NCBI RefSeq assembly: GCF_964340395.1
Contig: NC_135553.1
Location: forward strand, 26,478,449-26,534,448
Source of the DNA: Glandiceps talaboti
Taxonomy: Eukaryota; Hemichordata; Enteropneusta; Spengelidae
DNA length: 56,000 nucleotides
Direction of reading: 5' to 3'
A program made the position numbers and the translations under genes. The notes under the pieces were generated by a model that saw nothing but the letters and a program-made list of their open reading frames with translations, was not told the origin of the DNA and did not search any database. This document shows, one piece after another, positions 1 through 11,000 of this stretch; the first letter of the stretch is position 1, and the number at the start of each line of letters is the position of its first letter.

Positions 1-90
1 ATAACTTCAAATTTCATATATGTTAGCTATAGCTAAGCATTTTGCTTTCGCTTACGGAAGGCATTCTATTTAAATTTGGTTTACTGTTCG
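1..90 (+). mobile_element. Right end of a dispersed element (partial)
   Basis: The stretch around 49-82 (CTTACGGAAGGCATTCTATT, then TTAAATTTGG) matches the right end of the element at 40501-41480 (CTTACGGGAGGCATTCAGTT, then TAAATCTGG). Most of this copy must lie left of the window. This is seen directly by comparing the two places; the element family is inferred (see 40501-41480). Confidence 0.55.
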
Positions 91-257
91 TCCATTTCTA
101 TTTTCTGCATGCCATCACTTTAATATGTCCTTCAATTGTCCTTACCTGTGTAACTTTCTCACAATATTAAATTAATTTAAAGTATTAAATGTTTGAAAGT
201 CGTAATGAGTTTGCCCAACATACATATCTAACACATCGATGTTTGATTATCTTATAG

Positions 258-407
258 AGTATTGTACACGAGGAGTGCAACAAATGGGGTGGCACACCAT
301 TATCGGACCCTCCACACAACTTGACTGTTTCATGTAGTTACGATCAACAAATGGAAATAAAAATGATAAAAATGACAGAAAGTGGAAAACTATACCCCAG
401 CTCGCAT
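258..407 (+). CDS. UPA/death gene, first visible exon
   Basis: Fifty codons between acceptor CTTATAG (251-257) and donor GTAAGT (408-413). Reads SIVHEECNKWGGTPLSD onward to a LYPSSH end; contains the HNLTVSCSY strand typical of UPA domains. A longer open frame runs on into the intronic GACA repeat but is not coding. Confidence 0.75.
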
Positions 408-525
408 GTAAGTAGGGGGTCCTTTTTCATTTCATGTCAGACAATCACAAGAAGACAGACGCTTCGAAGACGAATATATGATTGCAGTGCATGTGCACAC
501 ACTCGGGATCAATCGATCGAGAGAC

Positions 526-586
<61 letters not shown>

Positions 587-2276
587 AAGGAGAGACAGCC
601 AGAAATAGACAGAAACAGACACAGAGCGAGAGAGGGGGATGGGTGGATTTGTGTGTGTGTTAGATCGATGGAAGGATGGGGCAGGGTGACCCTAAAACGA
701 ATGACAACCCGATTGACGGAAAACGAATGACAGCATTTCCAGTATGTAAACAGTGGAATGACACCCTTTTCTACATTCAGTTAGTGGAAGAACACCCTCT
801 GCACTGTAAAACGAGTGGAATGACAGCCGCCACGTCACTCTATAAAATAAGTGGAATGACAGCATTTTCAATGCTTTGGAACTGGAATGACAGCGTTTCC
901 AGTATGTAAACAGTGGAATGACACCCCCTTTCTACATTCATTCGGGTTGTCAATCGTTTTAGGGTCACCCGATGAGGCAAACTAGAGAGACACATAATGT
1001 AGAAAGGAATAGGACATGGATAAAAAACAATGCCCCATTTGAATATTTGATTTACACATGGCTGATCAACCTTATTAATTAACCATACATTGTATAACCA
1101 CCAAATGTTCATCTCTACCATTTAGACATTGACAATTGAAGATGTTTGGTATGAGGCCTATGTACACAGATCATTCCTGATCTCTATGGAACAAGATGAG
1201 GAACTAAATGTTTGCTGTAATATTGACGTCATTTGGAATGGTCAAACTATCAGCATTCCTATCTCAGAAAGGATAACAACCTCCAGGAGTACCGTCCATG
1301 ACACTACACCTGACATGTCAAAGAACCTAGAACATGACAGAACCATCGCTAAGACAATGTGCGAAAGTGCATCAGATGACACATTCAGTCAGGTAGGATA
1401 ATAATACTGTGGTAAAAAGCGACTATTCAAGAAAGTGATCAGTTCAGTTCATTGCAATGCACTTTCAAACTTTCGCATTTTACAAATGAGAACAATGCGA
1501 AAGTTAATAAAAATCATTCTTCATGTAGGCCTATCAGATCACATGTACTGGATATCCAATAGATAGATTCATTATAAACCATATTGGTAAAACATATAAT
1601 ACTGTTATTTCTCAAACGTTGCCTCAGATTACAATAGAGAACAACACAGTGATCTGGAGTAGTACTCCTTCTAGTCTGTACTGGTAAGTCTTGCCACTCT
1701 ATCAAACGTTGAAGGGATCGAGGCTGGTTGGGAGTCCGGACAGAACGACACGGGTATCTTACTATGATTATTATTACAACTATCAACACATACTGTGTTC
1801 CTTCATGAATCAAAATGTGTGTCTAAATAGCAGTTGCTTTTGTTCTCTAGGGTTCGGATTCACCACTACAACGCTTTGCTGCTAATCAAGTGGAATTCGA
1901 ACGAGATGATAAAGTTCAGCATATTATACCAAGCCATATATTCCGTCAACTCTGCTTGCTGTTAGAAATTGTCAATAACGACACACCTAGCCCTGATTGG
2001 AGGAAGCTTGCTGAGGAGATTGGTTTGACAACTGAGTGCATACAATGGATTGAATGTCAAAAAGGAGGCTTCGCAAAACGGGTGTTGGGATATTGGGAAT
2101 CAACGATACTCCAGGAGCAACCAGACTTGGACCGGGTCAAAGCACTGAATTTACTGGGAGAAATCCTACACAAGCTTGGACATGACCGAGCCAGAAACCT
2201 GCTACAGAGAAGAAGTTCAGATAGTGGTATTCAAGCCGATGCACAATTGGAACACTACTATGAGGACAAAATTTGA
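258..2276 (+). CDS. 3' part of a UPA + death-domain gene (UNC5-like), three exons
   Basis: Exons 258-407, 1126-1392 and 1851-2276 join in phase 0 with AG acceptors and GT donors (GTAAGT after 407, GTAGGA after 1392). They give a 280-residue C-terminal part with its stop at 2274-2276. Residues 1 to about 95 resemble the UPA domain of UNC5, PIDD and ankyrin-type proteins: an HNLTVSC strand, a W-containing segment, then LNVCCNIDVIW. The last exon encodes a death domain of about 85 residues (PSHIFRQLCLLLEI, then DWRKLAEEIGL, then ILHKLGHDRARNLL). In known family members these domains follow a ZU5 domain and signal in netrin-receptor or apoptosis pathways at the cytoplasmic face of the membrane. 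ZU5 and any transmembrane or ectodomain exons would lie left of position 1, so receptor versus soluble form cannot be told. The UPA assignment is by motif recognition; the death domain is stronger. Confidence 0.8.
523..586. repeat. (GACA)n microsatellite
   Basis: Sixteen or so uninterrupted tetranucleotides in the intron just after the first visible exon. They create spurious QTDR-repeat reading frames. Confidence 0.95.
684..970. mobile_element. 287-bp terminal-inverted-repeat element with 9-bp target duplication
   Basis: The left end GGGTGACCCTAAAACGAATG and the reverse complement of the right end (TTTTAGGGTCACCC) match over about 32 bases with few differences. The flanks are GATGGGGCA (675-683) and GATGAGGCA (971-979), a 9-bp direct duplication with one mismatch. 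The interior repeats a GTGGAATGACA word several times and has no coding capacity. TIR length and TSD size suggest a non-autonomous Mutator-like element; the superfamily is inferred. Confidence 0.75.
1126..1392 (+). CDS. UPA/death gene, middle exon
   Basis: Eighty-nine codons after acceptor CCATTTAG and before donor GTAGGA. It carries the second half of the UPA-like region (TLTIEDVWYEAYVHRSF, then LNVCCNIDVIWNGQTISIPI) and a polar linker rich in D, T and S that leads to the death domain. Phase 0 at both ends. Confidence 0.8.
1851..2276 (+). CDS. UPA/death gene, terminal exon with death domain
   Basis: Opens after acceptor TGTTCTCTAG with GSDSPLQRFAANQVEF. Then comes a six-helix death domain: FRQLCLLLEIVNND, DWRKLAEEIGLTTECIQWIE, VLGYWE, LDRVKALNLLGEIL and HDRARNLLQRR. 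A 22-residue acidic tail ends in YYEDKI and a TGA stop. Confidence 0.88.
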   Translation, partial: GSDSPLQRFAANQVEFERDDKVQHIIPSHIFRQLCLLLEIVNNDTPSPDWRKLAEEIGLTTECIQWIECQKGGFAKRVLGYWESTILQEQPDLDRVKALNLLGEILHKLGHDRARNLLQRRSSDSGIQADAQLEHYYEDKI

Positions 2277-2390
2277 CTATGTACTGTCAACAATTGTAAA
2301 TACTGTATGTTTACCTGCCAGTGTGGTGACATTTACCTGATATTCTGATATGCTATTTTGCCACTGTCACCACCTCCGCATTTTTGTACA

Positions 2391-2433
2391 TGTATCATTT
2401 TATCGAGTATTTAATACCCGATATAATGATACA
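2391..2433. repeat. Near-perfect hairpin downstream of the death-domain gene
   Basis: TGTATCATTTTATCGAGTAT pairs with the following AATACCCGATATAATGATAC, giving a stem of about 20 bp with three mismatches and almost no loop. It lies 115 bp after the stop and so probably in the 3' UTR. Function unknown. Confidence 0.6.
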
Positions 2434-3120
2434 CGTATCCATCTTCTAATGATAATGTCAGGGACACTATAAAGACAAACTGTACTGTTTTGCAAGTATT
2501 ATTTAGCATATTACACAGTCAGCAACAGCCAACAGGCGTCAGCGTGTTGTCGTGAACAATATATATTCGAGCTGGTTACAGGTGGTTAGTGGTATACCCC
2601 ACGGCAGTGTGCTTGGGCCAGTATTAGGGAGCCTTCAGTATTTACAGGGGGGGGGGGGCGGAGGAAATCACACATGATATGTTAAGTAAAACATGAACCT
2701 CCCCCATTCTCCATTTGTAAAATGTGACCCTCCCTTTTGTCCCATTTTGTAAAACATGACCCTCCCCATGACAATTGCATATACTGAACGTTAATCAATA
2801 TTCCCATTATATGTATACATACAAATTAAATGATTTTGACTCTGTATTAGAAAGCAATATTCGTACATATAGAGTGACAAACAGTAAAAGACTGGCTAGT
2901 GACCTTTCTCTTATAATCATACACAATAAAGTTAGTATCTAAAACGTGCTTTCCAGGTTGTGAATACTCTGCCAGATTTGGTCACTTGTAAAAGTTCCCT
3001 AATATCATTGTCACCATCATCACGTTCACCTTCAGTATTGCCATTATCAGTGTCACTCTAATCTGACTCACTGAGTCAGTACATGTATCACTGTGCGTGT
3101 TCTCTATGACATTCAAAACT

Positions 3121-3122
<2 letters not shown>

Positions 3123-3153
<31 letters not shown>

Positions 3154-3177
3154 CTGCTACCATGACCATCATATTTT

Positions 3178-3210
<33 letters not shown>
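3123..3210. repeat. (ATC)n and (AAC)n trinucleotide runs
   Basis: About ten ATC units (3123-3153) and eleven AAC units (3178-3210), close together inside the GC-skewed element. They explain the poly-D and poly-L reading frame on the minus strand. Confidence 0.95.
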
Positions 3211-3211
<1 letters not shown>

Positions 3212-3233
3212 TTACGTACAGTGTGAGTGATAA

Positions 3234-3290
3234 GGTGAGATGGGTACACTCAACAAAAATGCATCGTTTTGTTGAGTGCTCATCTCACTT
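3234..3290. repeat. Hairpin, stem about 22 bp
   Basis: GTGAGATGGGTACACTCAAC (from 3236) followed by AAAA pairs with TTTTGTTGAGTGCTCATCTC, with an eight-base loop ATGCATCG. Lies inside the inserted element at 2626-3457. Confidence 0.65.
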
Positions 3291-3659
3291 TTACATCTCA
3301 AAACACAAAACAAATTGACAATAATTGAATCTTCAATTTGGTCACAAAACTACGGATTGTAAAATGTGACCCTCCCCCAAACGTAATGCAAAATATGACC
3401 CTCCCCAAGAACATGTTTGTAAAATGTGACCCCCCCTCCCCGATTCCTCCGCCCTCCCTTGTCTTAACCAATGACTTACCTGGAGTAGTAGAGTCTGTAT
3501 GTAAACTCTTCGCAGACGATACGAAATTGTACAAGTTTATTTGTAATGAAGCCGATCTAATGGAGCTTCAGAATGACATTTTTAGTTTATTAAAGTGGTC
3601 ACAGAACTAGTCATTGAAATTTCATGCAAATAAGTGTAAATCAGTACAGTATGCCAAGA

Positions 3660-5395
3660 AGGAGAATTGTGATATTGTATACATTATTTAAAATATAGAT
3701 GGTAGAGAATGGTGATATTGTATACAGTATGTATAATATAGATGGTAGAGAATGGTGATATTGTATACAGTATGTATAATATAGATGGTAGAGAATGGTG
3801 ATATTGTATACAGTATTTAAAATATAGATGGTAGAGAATGGTGATATTGTGTACAGTATGTATAATAAAGATGGTAGAGAATGGTGATATTGTATACAGT
3901 ATGTATAATATAGATGGTAGAGAATGGTGATATTGTGTACAGTATGTATAATATAGATGGTAGAGAATGGTGATATTGTATACAGTATGTATAATATAGA
4001 TGGTAGAGAATGGTGATATAGTATACAGTATGTATAATATAGATGGTAGAGAATGGTGATATCGTATACAGTATGTATAATATACATGGTAGAGAATGGT
4101 GATATAGTATACAGTATGTATAATATAGATGGTAGAGAATGGTGATATCGTATACAGTATGTATAATATACATGGTAGAGAATGGTGATATCGTATACAG
4201 TATGTATAATATAGATGGTAGAGAATGGTGATATCGTATACAGTATGTATAATATAGATGGTAGAGAATGGTGATATTGTATACAGTATGTATAATATAG
4301 ATGGTAGAGAATGGTGATATCGTATACAGTATGTATAATATAGATGGTAGAGGATTGTGATATTGTGTACAGTATGTATAATATAGATGGTAGAGAATGG
4401 TGATATTGTATACAGTATGTATAATATAGATGGTAGAGAATGGTGATATTGTATACAGTATGTATAATATAGATGGTAGAGAATGGTGATATTGTGTACA
4501 GTATGTATAACATAGATGGTAGAGAATGGTGATATTGTATACAGTATGTATAATATAGATGGTAGAGAATTGTGATATTGTATACAGTATGTATAATATA
4601 GATGGTAGAGACTTGTGATATTGTATACAGTATGTATAATATAGATGGTAGAGACTTGTGATATTGTATACAGTATGTATAATATAGATGGTAGAGAATG
4701 GTGATATCGTATACAGTATGTATAATATAGATGGTAGAGAATGGTGATATCGTATACAGTATGTATAATATAGATGGTAGAGAATTGTGATATTGTATAC
4801 AGTATGTATAATATACATGGTAGAGAATGGTGATATTGTATTCAGTATTTAAAATATAGATGGTAGAGAATGGTGATATTGTATACAGTATGTATAATAT
4901 AGATGGTAGAGAATGGTGATATTGTATACAGTATGTATAATATAGATGGTAGAGAATTGTGATATCGTATACAGTATGTATAATATAGATGGTAGAGAAT
5001 GGTGATATTGTATACAGTATGTATAATATAGATGGTAGAGAATGGTGATATTGTATACAGTATGTATAATAGAGATGGTAGAGAATGGTGATATCGTATA
5101 CAGTATGTATAATATAGATGGTAGAGAATGGTGATATTGTATACAGTATGTATAATATAGATGGTAGAGAATGGTGATATTGTATACAGTATGTATAATA
5201 TAGATGGTAGAGAATGGTGATATCGTATACAGTATGTATAACATAGATGGTAGAGAATGGTGATATTGTATACAGTATGTATAATATAGATGGTAGAGAA
5301 TGGTGATATTGTATACAGTATGTATAACATAGATGGTAGAGAATGGTGATATCGTATACAGTATGTATAATATAGATGGTAGAGAATGGTGATAT
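3660..5395. repeat. 43-bp minisatellite, about 40 copies
   Basis: The unit contains GATGGTAGAGAATGGTGATA, then TTGTATACAGTATGTATAAT and ATA, total 43 bp. Variants replace ATTG by ATCG or ATAG, and some units carry TTTAAAATA in place of TGTATAATA. The minus strand of the unit lacks stop codons in all three frames, so overlapping open frames of 290 and 333 codons arise by chance. They read a 43-residue super-repeat because 43 is not a multiple of three. The array sits inside a dead reverse transcriptase. Confidence 0.97.
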
Positions 5396-6119
5396 TAGAC
5401 GTAGTTATTACAGATTTGAAGAACAGATTTATATTAAATGTCTTTTTAAGTTGATGTCATCAGTTTGCGCATCCGCTATTTCTTCACAATTTTATTCATT
5501 AAAGAAAGTGTAGGGTCTGCAGTGAAAAACTAGGTGTGGTCAGGTAACCAGAACCAAAGAGTTTTTTTAGGCCTAATCAAGAGCTGCTGCAGTCATCTAG
5601 ATCAAGAAACTTTGAGTAAAGTCTATAAAGTATTGGTAAGACCTCAATTTGATTATGGAGACAGTGTATGGTATCCGACAACAAAAAGAGAGAAAAAACC
5701 GATAGAAAATGTACAGCGAAGAAGTGCTCGCTGTATTAATGATCTACGCCATTTATCGTATGAGAAGAGGTTATCGGTGCTCAATTTGCCAACTCTGGAG
5801 TATAGGAGATAGAGGGGAGACAAAATAATGCATATTAACTTATGTGACATTGATCACTTGGTATTCTTTGAGATATCATCTAGAAGCAGAGGACATAAGT
5901 AGAAGTTACTGAAACCACGATGCCACAGATTTAGTGTGCCAAAGGTCATTCTCTGTTCGTGTTGTAAACGACTGGAATTTACTCCCTGAATACATCGTAG
6001 ACAGTGATAGTGTAATATTCATTCAAGTCAAGTCTGTAAATGTTAGTAACTGTCCAGGAAGCTTATGTATGTCTTATTACAAGTTTATTTTAGGTGTGAG
6101 TAAACGTACTCCATTGTAA

Positions 6120-7980
6120 AGTATTATAACTGAGTTAGATTATCAGATTGACTACCGGTTAATATAGAGTAGTCTTAATATGTATGTGTTTTAGGTATTG
6201 GAGTAGATTAAATAGTTTTGCCAAGTAATCATATTCTGAAAGAGGCACTTTAAGTAAATAATTAAATTCACCTTGGGCAAACTTTGTGTCAGAATTTAGG
6301 CAGCTGCAATCATACAAAAATTTCAAATCATTTGGAATTGTAAAAAAGAAATAGCTAATGATGAACACGCGGGGTGAATTTATTCAATATATCAATTCCA
6401 TTGGGAAGTATGGACATCTATTTCTTTGACTTTATAGTTGGGACGTCCACTTTAAAATGCCATACCTTTGGTTTGTTTATTTATTGTTTCCCGGTAATTC
6501 CACGCAGAACATATAGAGCGCCACCAACGGTTGAGGTGAAATGAGTACACAGTTGACAACAGCAACAAAAATACGAATATGTACGTGTGTCATTCACTGT
6601 TTGTTCCATGGCGAATCCCCGGGGCGAATCAATAAGGCTGGGTTAGAATTGGGCCAGCGAAATATTTTGCTCATGATGTGAACAAAATAAAGCCTCATGA
6701 GCGGTCATTTAAAATTTTTTACTTTCTCTCTCTCTCTTTTATGCCATTAAATGGCCTCCTACATGTCCTTATTTTTAAAAAAGTGCTTTTTGTCCCCCTC
6801 CCACACCATCTCCACTAGCTATCATGGGGATGTTGTTTCTGTCCAGAATCAAGATTGAAAGATAAAACCCTGCTGACTAAGTATCTCCAAATACAGCCCA
6901 ATGTGAGACCTTTCTCGCAAAGCTCACATAATTATATTTGTAAAGAAATTTCTCATTGTTATGTAGGGACGCTGAAGTTAATTTCCTACGAAAATACTTG
7001 GGTTCATTTTGTTTGGGGGGGGGGGGGGCGGGCATGAATTTTTTTGAGAGCGCGAAGGGGGCTACGAAAAAGTTTTTGACCAAAATAATTTTTCCCCAGC
7101 ACCCCCTGCCGTAAATTCTGACCCCAGCATAATTTCGTCTTGCGCGAAGGCGATGTAAGCGGCAGCACGACCCGCTTACAAATGTTTCAGAAATATATAA
7201 ATTTGTAAGTACAGAATTTACAAACGTTGTCAATCTTGAAGCTTGGAAAAAGTAACATGTGGGGTAAAAATTTGTTAAACCGAGAGAAAACATCGCAAAT
7301 AACAGATTATGTTGAAATAATTATGAAAACTACAATTACTCATTAACAATCGTACTGGTAGTGCAAGCAATCCTTAACTTTTACGTTCTTCCAATGATCA
7401 AAATACACTATTCTGGTGTAATACTTCCGTTTTGTAATTCATCATCAAAAAGTACTATGTATTTTGTATTCCTTACTCTTACATGTATGATCTATTTAGC
7501 ATTCTATGTAAATTGAAATCTGTGTATATTAAAATCAATGAATTATTTAATTACCCATTTTTCACCATTTCATTTTAGTTACGTTATGTGTATTCATATT
7601 AGTCAGAAAGGAACCAGTCTTTTTTGTAGGGGACATAAAGTCTTCATTTAGGGCTTTTTGTAGATTATAGTCAAGTATCTATGTACAACAATAATTCTAG
7701 TAATGCAAGGTTCTATGGGTGAAAGTCGTCTTTTCTGTGACTTTATGTTAAGGTATGTATATTCTTGTAATAATGTGCTGAAGAACTGATGTACTGTTCA
7801 TGTAGTTTTGAATTGTTCTATTCAAATTGAGGTTTTTAAACTTTCATTTAGTTACTTTTCCTGGAACCTAGTTGAAGTCAGTCACTATACTTGACGTATG
7901 CTTGTTTATCATTCAGGTTGAACTTCAGATTCGATAGCTTTCTGCCAATTTTAGTAGTAAACTTTACTGAAGTTTGTGAT
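6120..7980. other. Intergenic, no gene seen
   Basis: Contains a short TC run (6719-6740), a G run (7014-7027) and a block at 7028-7140. That block (GAGAGCGCGAAGGGGGCTAC, then AAAAAGTTTTTGACCAAAA) recurs in reverse orientation at 44803-44870, so it is part of a dispersed repeat. AATTTACGG/CCGTAAATT words link it to the family at 45290-45380. Beyond 7300 the sequence is plain AT-rich and may include the 5' untranslated part of the LINE that follows. Confidence 0.5.
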
Positions 7981-8079
7981 TCAGTCTTGTTACCTTTGCC
8001 ATTTACACAATTTTTGTACATTATCTGTTATTGTAGCTTTGAAAATTGTCTGCATGTTTTTATTATGTGTTTTTTGTAT

Positions 8080-11000
8080 TAGGAATGGGTATAATATTAC
8101 GAATTCTTCACGCTCATCACTTTCTATTGGAAGTTGGAATATTCAAGGTGGTCTAACAAACAAATGTAATGATGTAGAATTTCAGTCTATTGTAAACAAA
8201 TTTGATATTTTTTGTGTACAAGAAACGTGGCTTTCAAAGTCACATGTATCGCTATCTTTGAATGGTTATAACTTTTTCAGATCTGATCGCTCTTTTTGTC
8301 ATAAACATAGTAAACGTGCTGGTGGGGGATCTGTTGCCTTTTTCAAGTCAGATTTACAGAGTGGTATTCAGAAATTAGATTAAAAAATTTCAGATTGTCT
8401 TTGGTGTAAAAAAATCTTTTCCATTTGTTCGAGACATTTATATATGCTGTGTATATATACCTCCACAATGTTCTATTGTATATACTAATAATTATTATTT
8501 TGATTCTCTTCAGTCTGAAGTGAGTAAAATTTTACTTTACTCTGCTCGAGGGGATACAATTTTGCTTGGTGATTTTAATGCTGGTACTGGCATCCTGCAA
8601 GATTACATTCGTGCTAATAATGTGGACTTCTGTGATTCTCAAATTGATTACATTCGTGATAATTTCCATGAAAGAATTTCCATGGATATTGGTAAATTCT
8701 GTAATAATAACTTTGGACGAGAGTTGATTGATCTTTGTATTCAAAACAATTTAATTATTTGAAATGGAAGACCTATTGGCAATCTAAATGGTAAACCTAC
8801 ATGTTATAAACATAGTGGCTATAGTATTGTTGACTATGGAATTGTAACAAGAGATTTGTTTGATCTTGTTCGGTATTTTACAGTTTTTGGTTCATTTCGT
8901 CTTTCTGATCATTGTCCAGTGGGTTTTTCACTGCATTCAGTTTCACACTTGTTTAATTCAAATAATAAGTCTTGTAGTAAACTTCCTTTCCCTAGTAAGT
9001 ACATTTCGGATGATACTTCTAAGTAACAGTTTATTTATAATCTACAATGTCCATCTATTAGAAATGATTTGGATAAACTTAATGTAGAATAATGCTACAA
9101 GTGATGATATTGTTTCTTTATTTGAAAATATTTTACATAAAGTTTAAAATAATTCACTCCGAAAAATTACTCCAAGAGTTAAAACAAAGAAAAAAAAATC
9201 CTGGTTTGATAAACCATGCTTCTCGATGCGTTCACAAAATTAAAACAATGTTTGGCATATATTAAATCTTTTTCGAAAAGACCTTGTCATAAGAGGAATT
9301 CAAGATATTTTATTCTGAGAAAAAGTTATGAAAAATTAATTAAACAAAAGAAGTTACAGTTTAAGAAATGTAAACTTTCACAATTAAATAATGCATTCTC
9401 TAATGACCGTAACTCTTTTTGACTTATCATCTCAAGCTGATTGTAATGTTGATTCTTCTATTACTGCTCTCATTTTGTGAATCAGAAATATTAAAAGCAT
9501 TGCGTAGATTGAAATGTGGCAAATCTCCTGGTTTTGATGGTATACTGAATGAAATGTTGAAAGTGGGCAGTCATTAAACCGCTTTGTGTGTTATTTAATG
9601 CCATTCTTTATTCAGTTTCCATCTACCTGGAAAAGTGCTATATTGGTTCCTATGTACAAGTCTGGTGCTAACTATAGGGGTATTTCTGTGAATAGTTGTT
9701 TGGCTAAGCTTTTTACTTCTGTGTTGAATAGTAGACTTGTTGATTTTTTAAAAAAACAAAACATTTATACTCCTTTTCAATCAGGTTTTAGAGCTAAAAG
9801 AAGAACTTCTGATAATATTTTTGTACTTGAGTCAGTAGTTGAAAAATATGTTTATTCTGCATCTGAGGGCAATGATAGCAAACATCTTTAAAGTTGCTTT
9901 GATGATTTTCGCAAGGCCTTTGATAGTGGTTGGCGTACAGGTTTATTTTGGAAATTAAGAAAATGTGGTACAAATGGTAAATTTTATAACCTTATTAAGT
10001 CTATGTATGACAGTGTGCAGTACTGTGTTAAAACTGACGTTGGTCTTATCAAGAACTTTCAATCATTTGTTGGTGTTAAACAAGGATGTAACTTAAGTCC
10101 AACTTTATTCAATATCTTTTAAAATGATCTATCATCTATTTTTTAATTTAACGATAGCCCTGTGAAGCTTACAACTCTGTCTCTGAATTGTCTTTTATAT
10201 GCTGAGGATCTATCATTGTCCACTGAAACTAAAGTTGGGCTGCAAAGTTGCTAAGATAAATTACACTGTTTTTGTACAAAGTGGAAATTAACAATCAATA
10301 TTAAGAAAACCGAAGTCATTGTATTTATTAAAGGAAATCAATTAATTAAAGGTATAAAATTTTATTTTGATAGTATTACTCTTGACAATGTAAGAGAATA
10401 CTGTTATCTTTGTATCATTATTTCTGCTAATGATAAATTTAAACAAAATTTCAATAACTTAAAGCTTCAATCCATGAGAGCTGTCTTTAGTTTACGTAAA
10501 ACTATTTCTCCTAATGAGAGTATTTCTATTGATGTGGCTTTAGATCTCTCTGATCATCTAATTGTTTCTATTTTGACCTACAACTGTGAAGTTTGGGGTT
10601 ATAAAATTGATAAAAAGAATTCTTGATGACGTTTAGTTTTTCGTTTTATAGATTTCTACTTGGGGTTTCTAAGAAGGTATCAAGATGTGGTATTGTTGAA
10701 GAATTAGGTCGTTTTCCTGTTAATTTCACTGTAATTAAACTGCTGTTAAAGTATTGGTATAGATTAATTGTTGATGGAGATGGTTTATTGGGAGCAGCCT
10801 ACATGTCTTCTATGCGTTACTCAAAATGGGGCATTTATATAAGAAATTTACTTGATAAATATAGTGAAAACAGTATGGTCAAATCTTTGCAAGTTTAATT
10901 CTACAATCAAGAAGACTCATGTCAAGATTTGTGTCAAGAATTTTGTAAATCTTGGTACGTGGAATTACATAATGACATTAGAAGAAACAGTACTGACAAA

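Larger units (their letters stand above)
2626..3457. mobile_element. GC-skewed element inserted in the LINE reverse transcriptase
   Basis: It starts with AGGGAGCCTTCAGTATTTAC and a run of G. The end carries CCTCCGCCC, which inversely matches GGGCGGAGG near the left end (about 13 bp). The sequence on both sides rejoins into RT (GPVL before, LTNDLP after). The interior has repeated AAAATGTGACCCTCC words (2717-2765 and 3360-3440), ATC and AAC trinucleotide runs, and a hairpin at 3234-3290. No transposase is seen. Confidence 0.6.
2521..6119 (+). pseudogene. Dead LINE reverse transcriptase (jockey/CR1-type), split by two insertions
   Basis: Three collinear blocks of one RT are readable. Block 1 (2521-2625) gives QRVVVNNIYSSWLQVVSGIP then HGSVLGPVL, the motif that precedes the catalytic box. 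Block 2 (3458-3660) gives LTNDLPGVVES, KLFADDTKLY (the catalytic FADD box), LLKWSQ and HANKCKSV. Block 3 (5396-6060) gives the C-terminal LSKVYKVLVRPQFDYGDSVW, VQRRSARCIN, LSVLNLPTLEYRR and VVNDWNLLPEYIV segments. Stops and frameshifts lie between and inside blocks. Block 1 is cut right after GPVL by the element at 2626-3457, and block 2 runs into the 43-bp array. No endonuclease is recognisable upstream, so the copy is 5' truncated. Clade assignment (jockey/CR1 group) is from motif style only. Confidence 0.85.

Noticed and set aside
2925-2930. AATAAA as polyadenylation signal of the death-domain gene
   Set aside because: Lies inside an element inserted in a LINE 650 bp downstream; the real site is not determined.
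3298-3534. Minus-strand frame across the C-rich blocks
   Set aside because: Composed of the repeated AAAATGTGACCCTCC words of an inserted element; the opposite strand there encodes LINE RT at its right end.
3641-5330. Long minus-strand reading frames (up to 333 codons)
   Set aside because: They lie wholly in the 43-bp array, whose unit has no stop on that strand. No domain, no start context, and all three frames are open alike.
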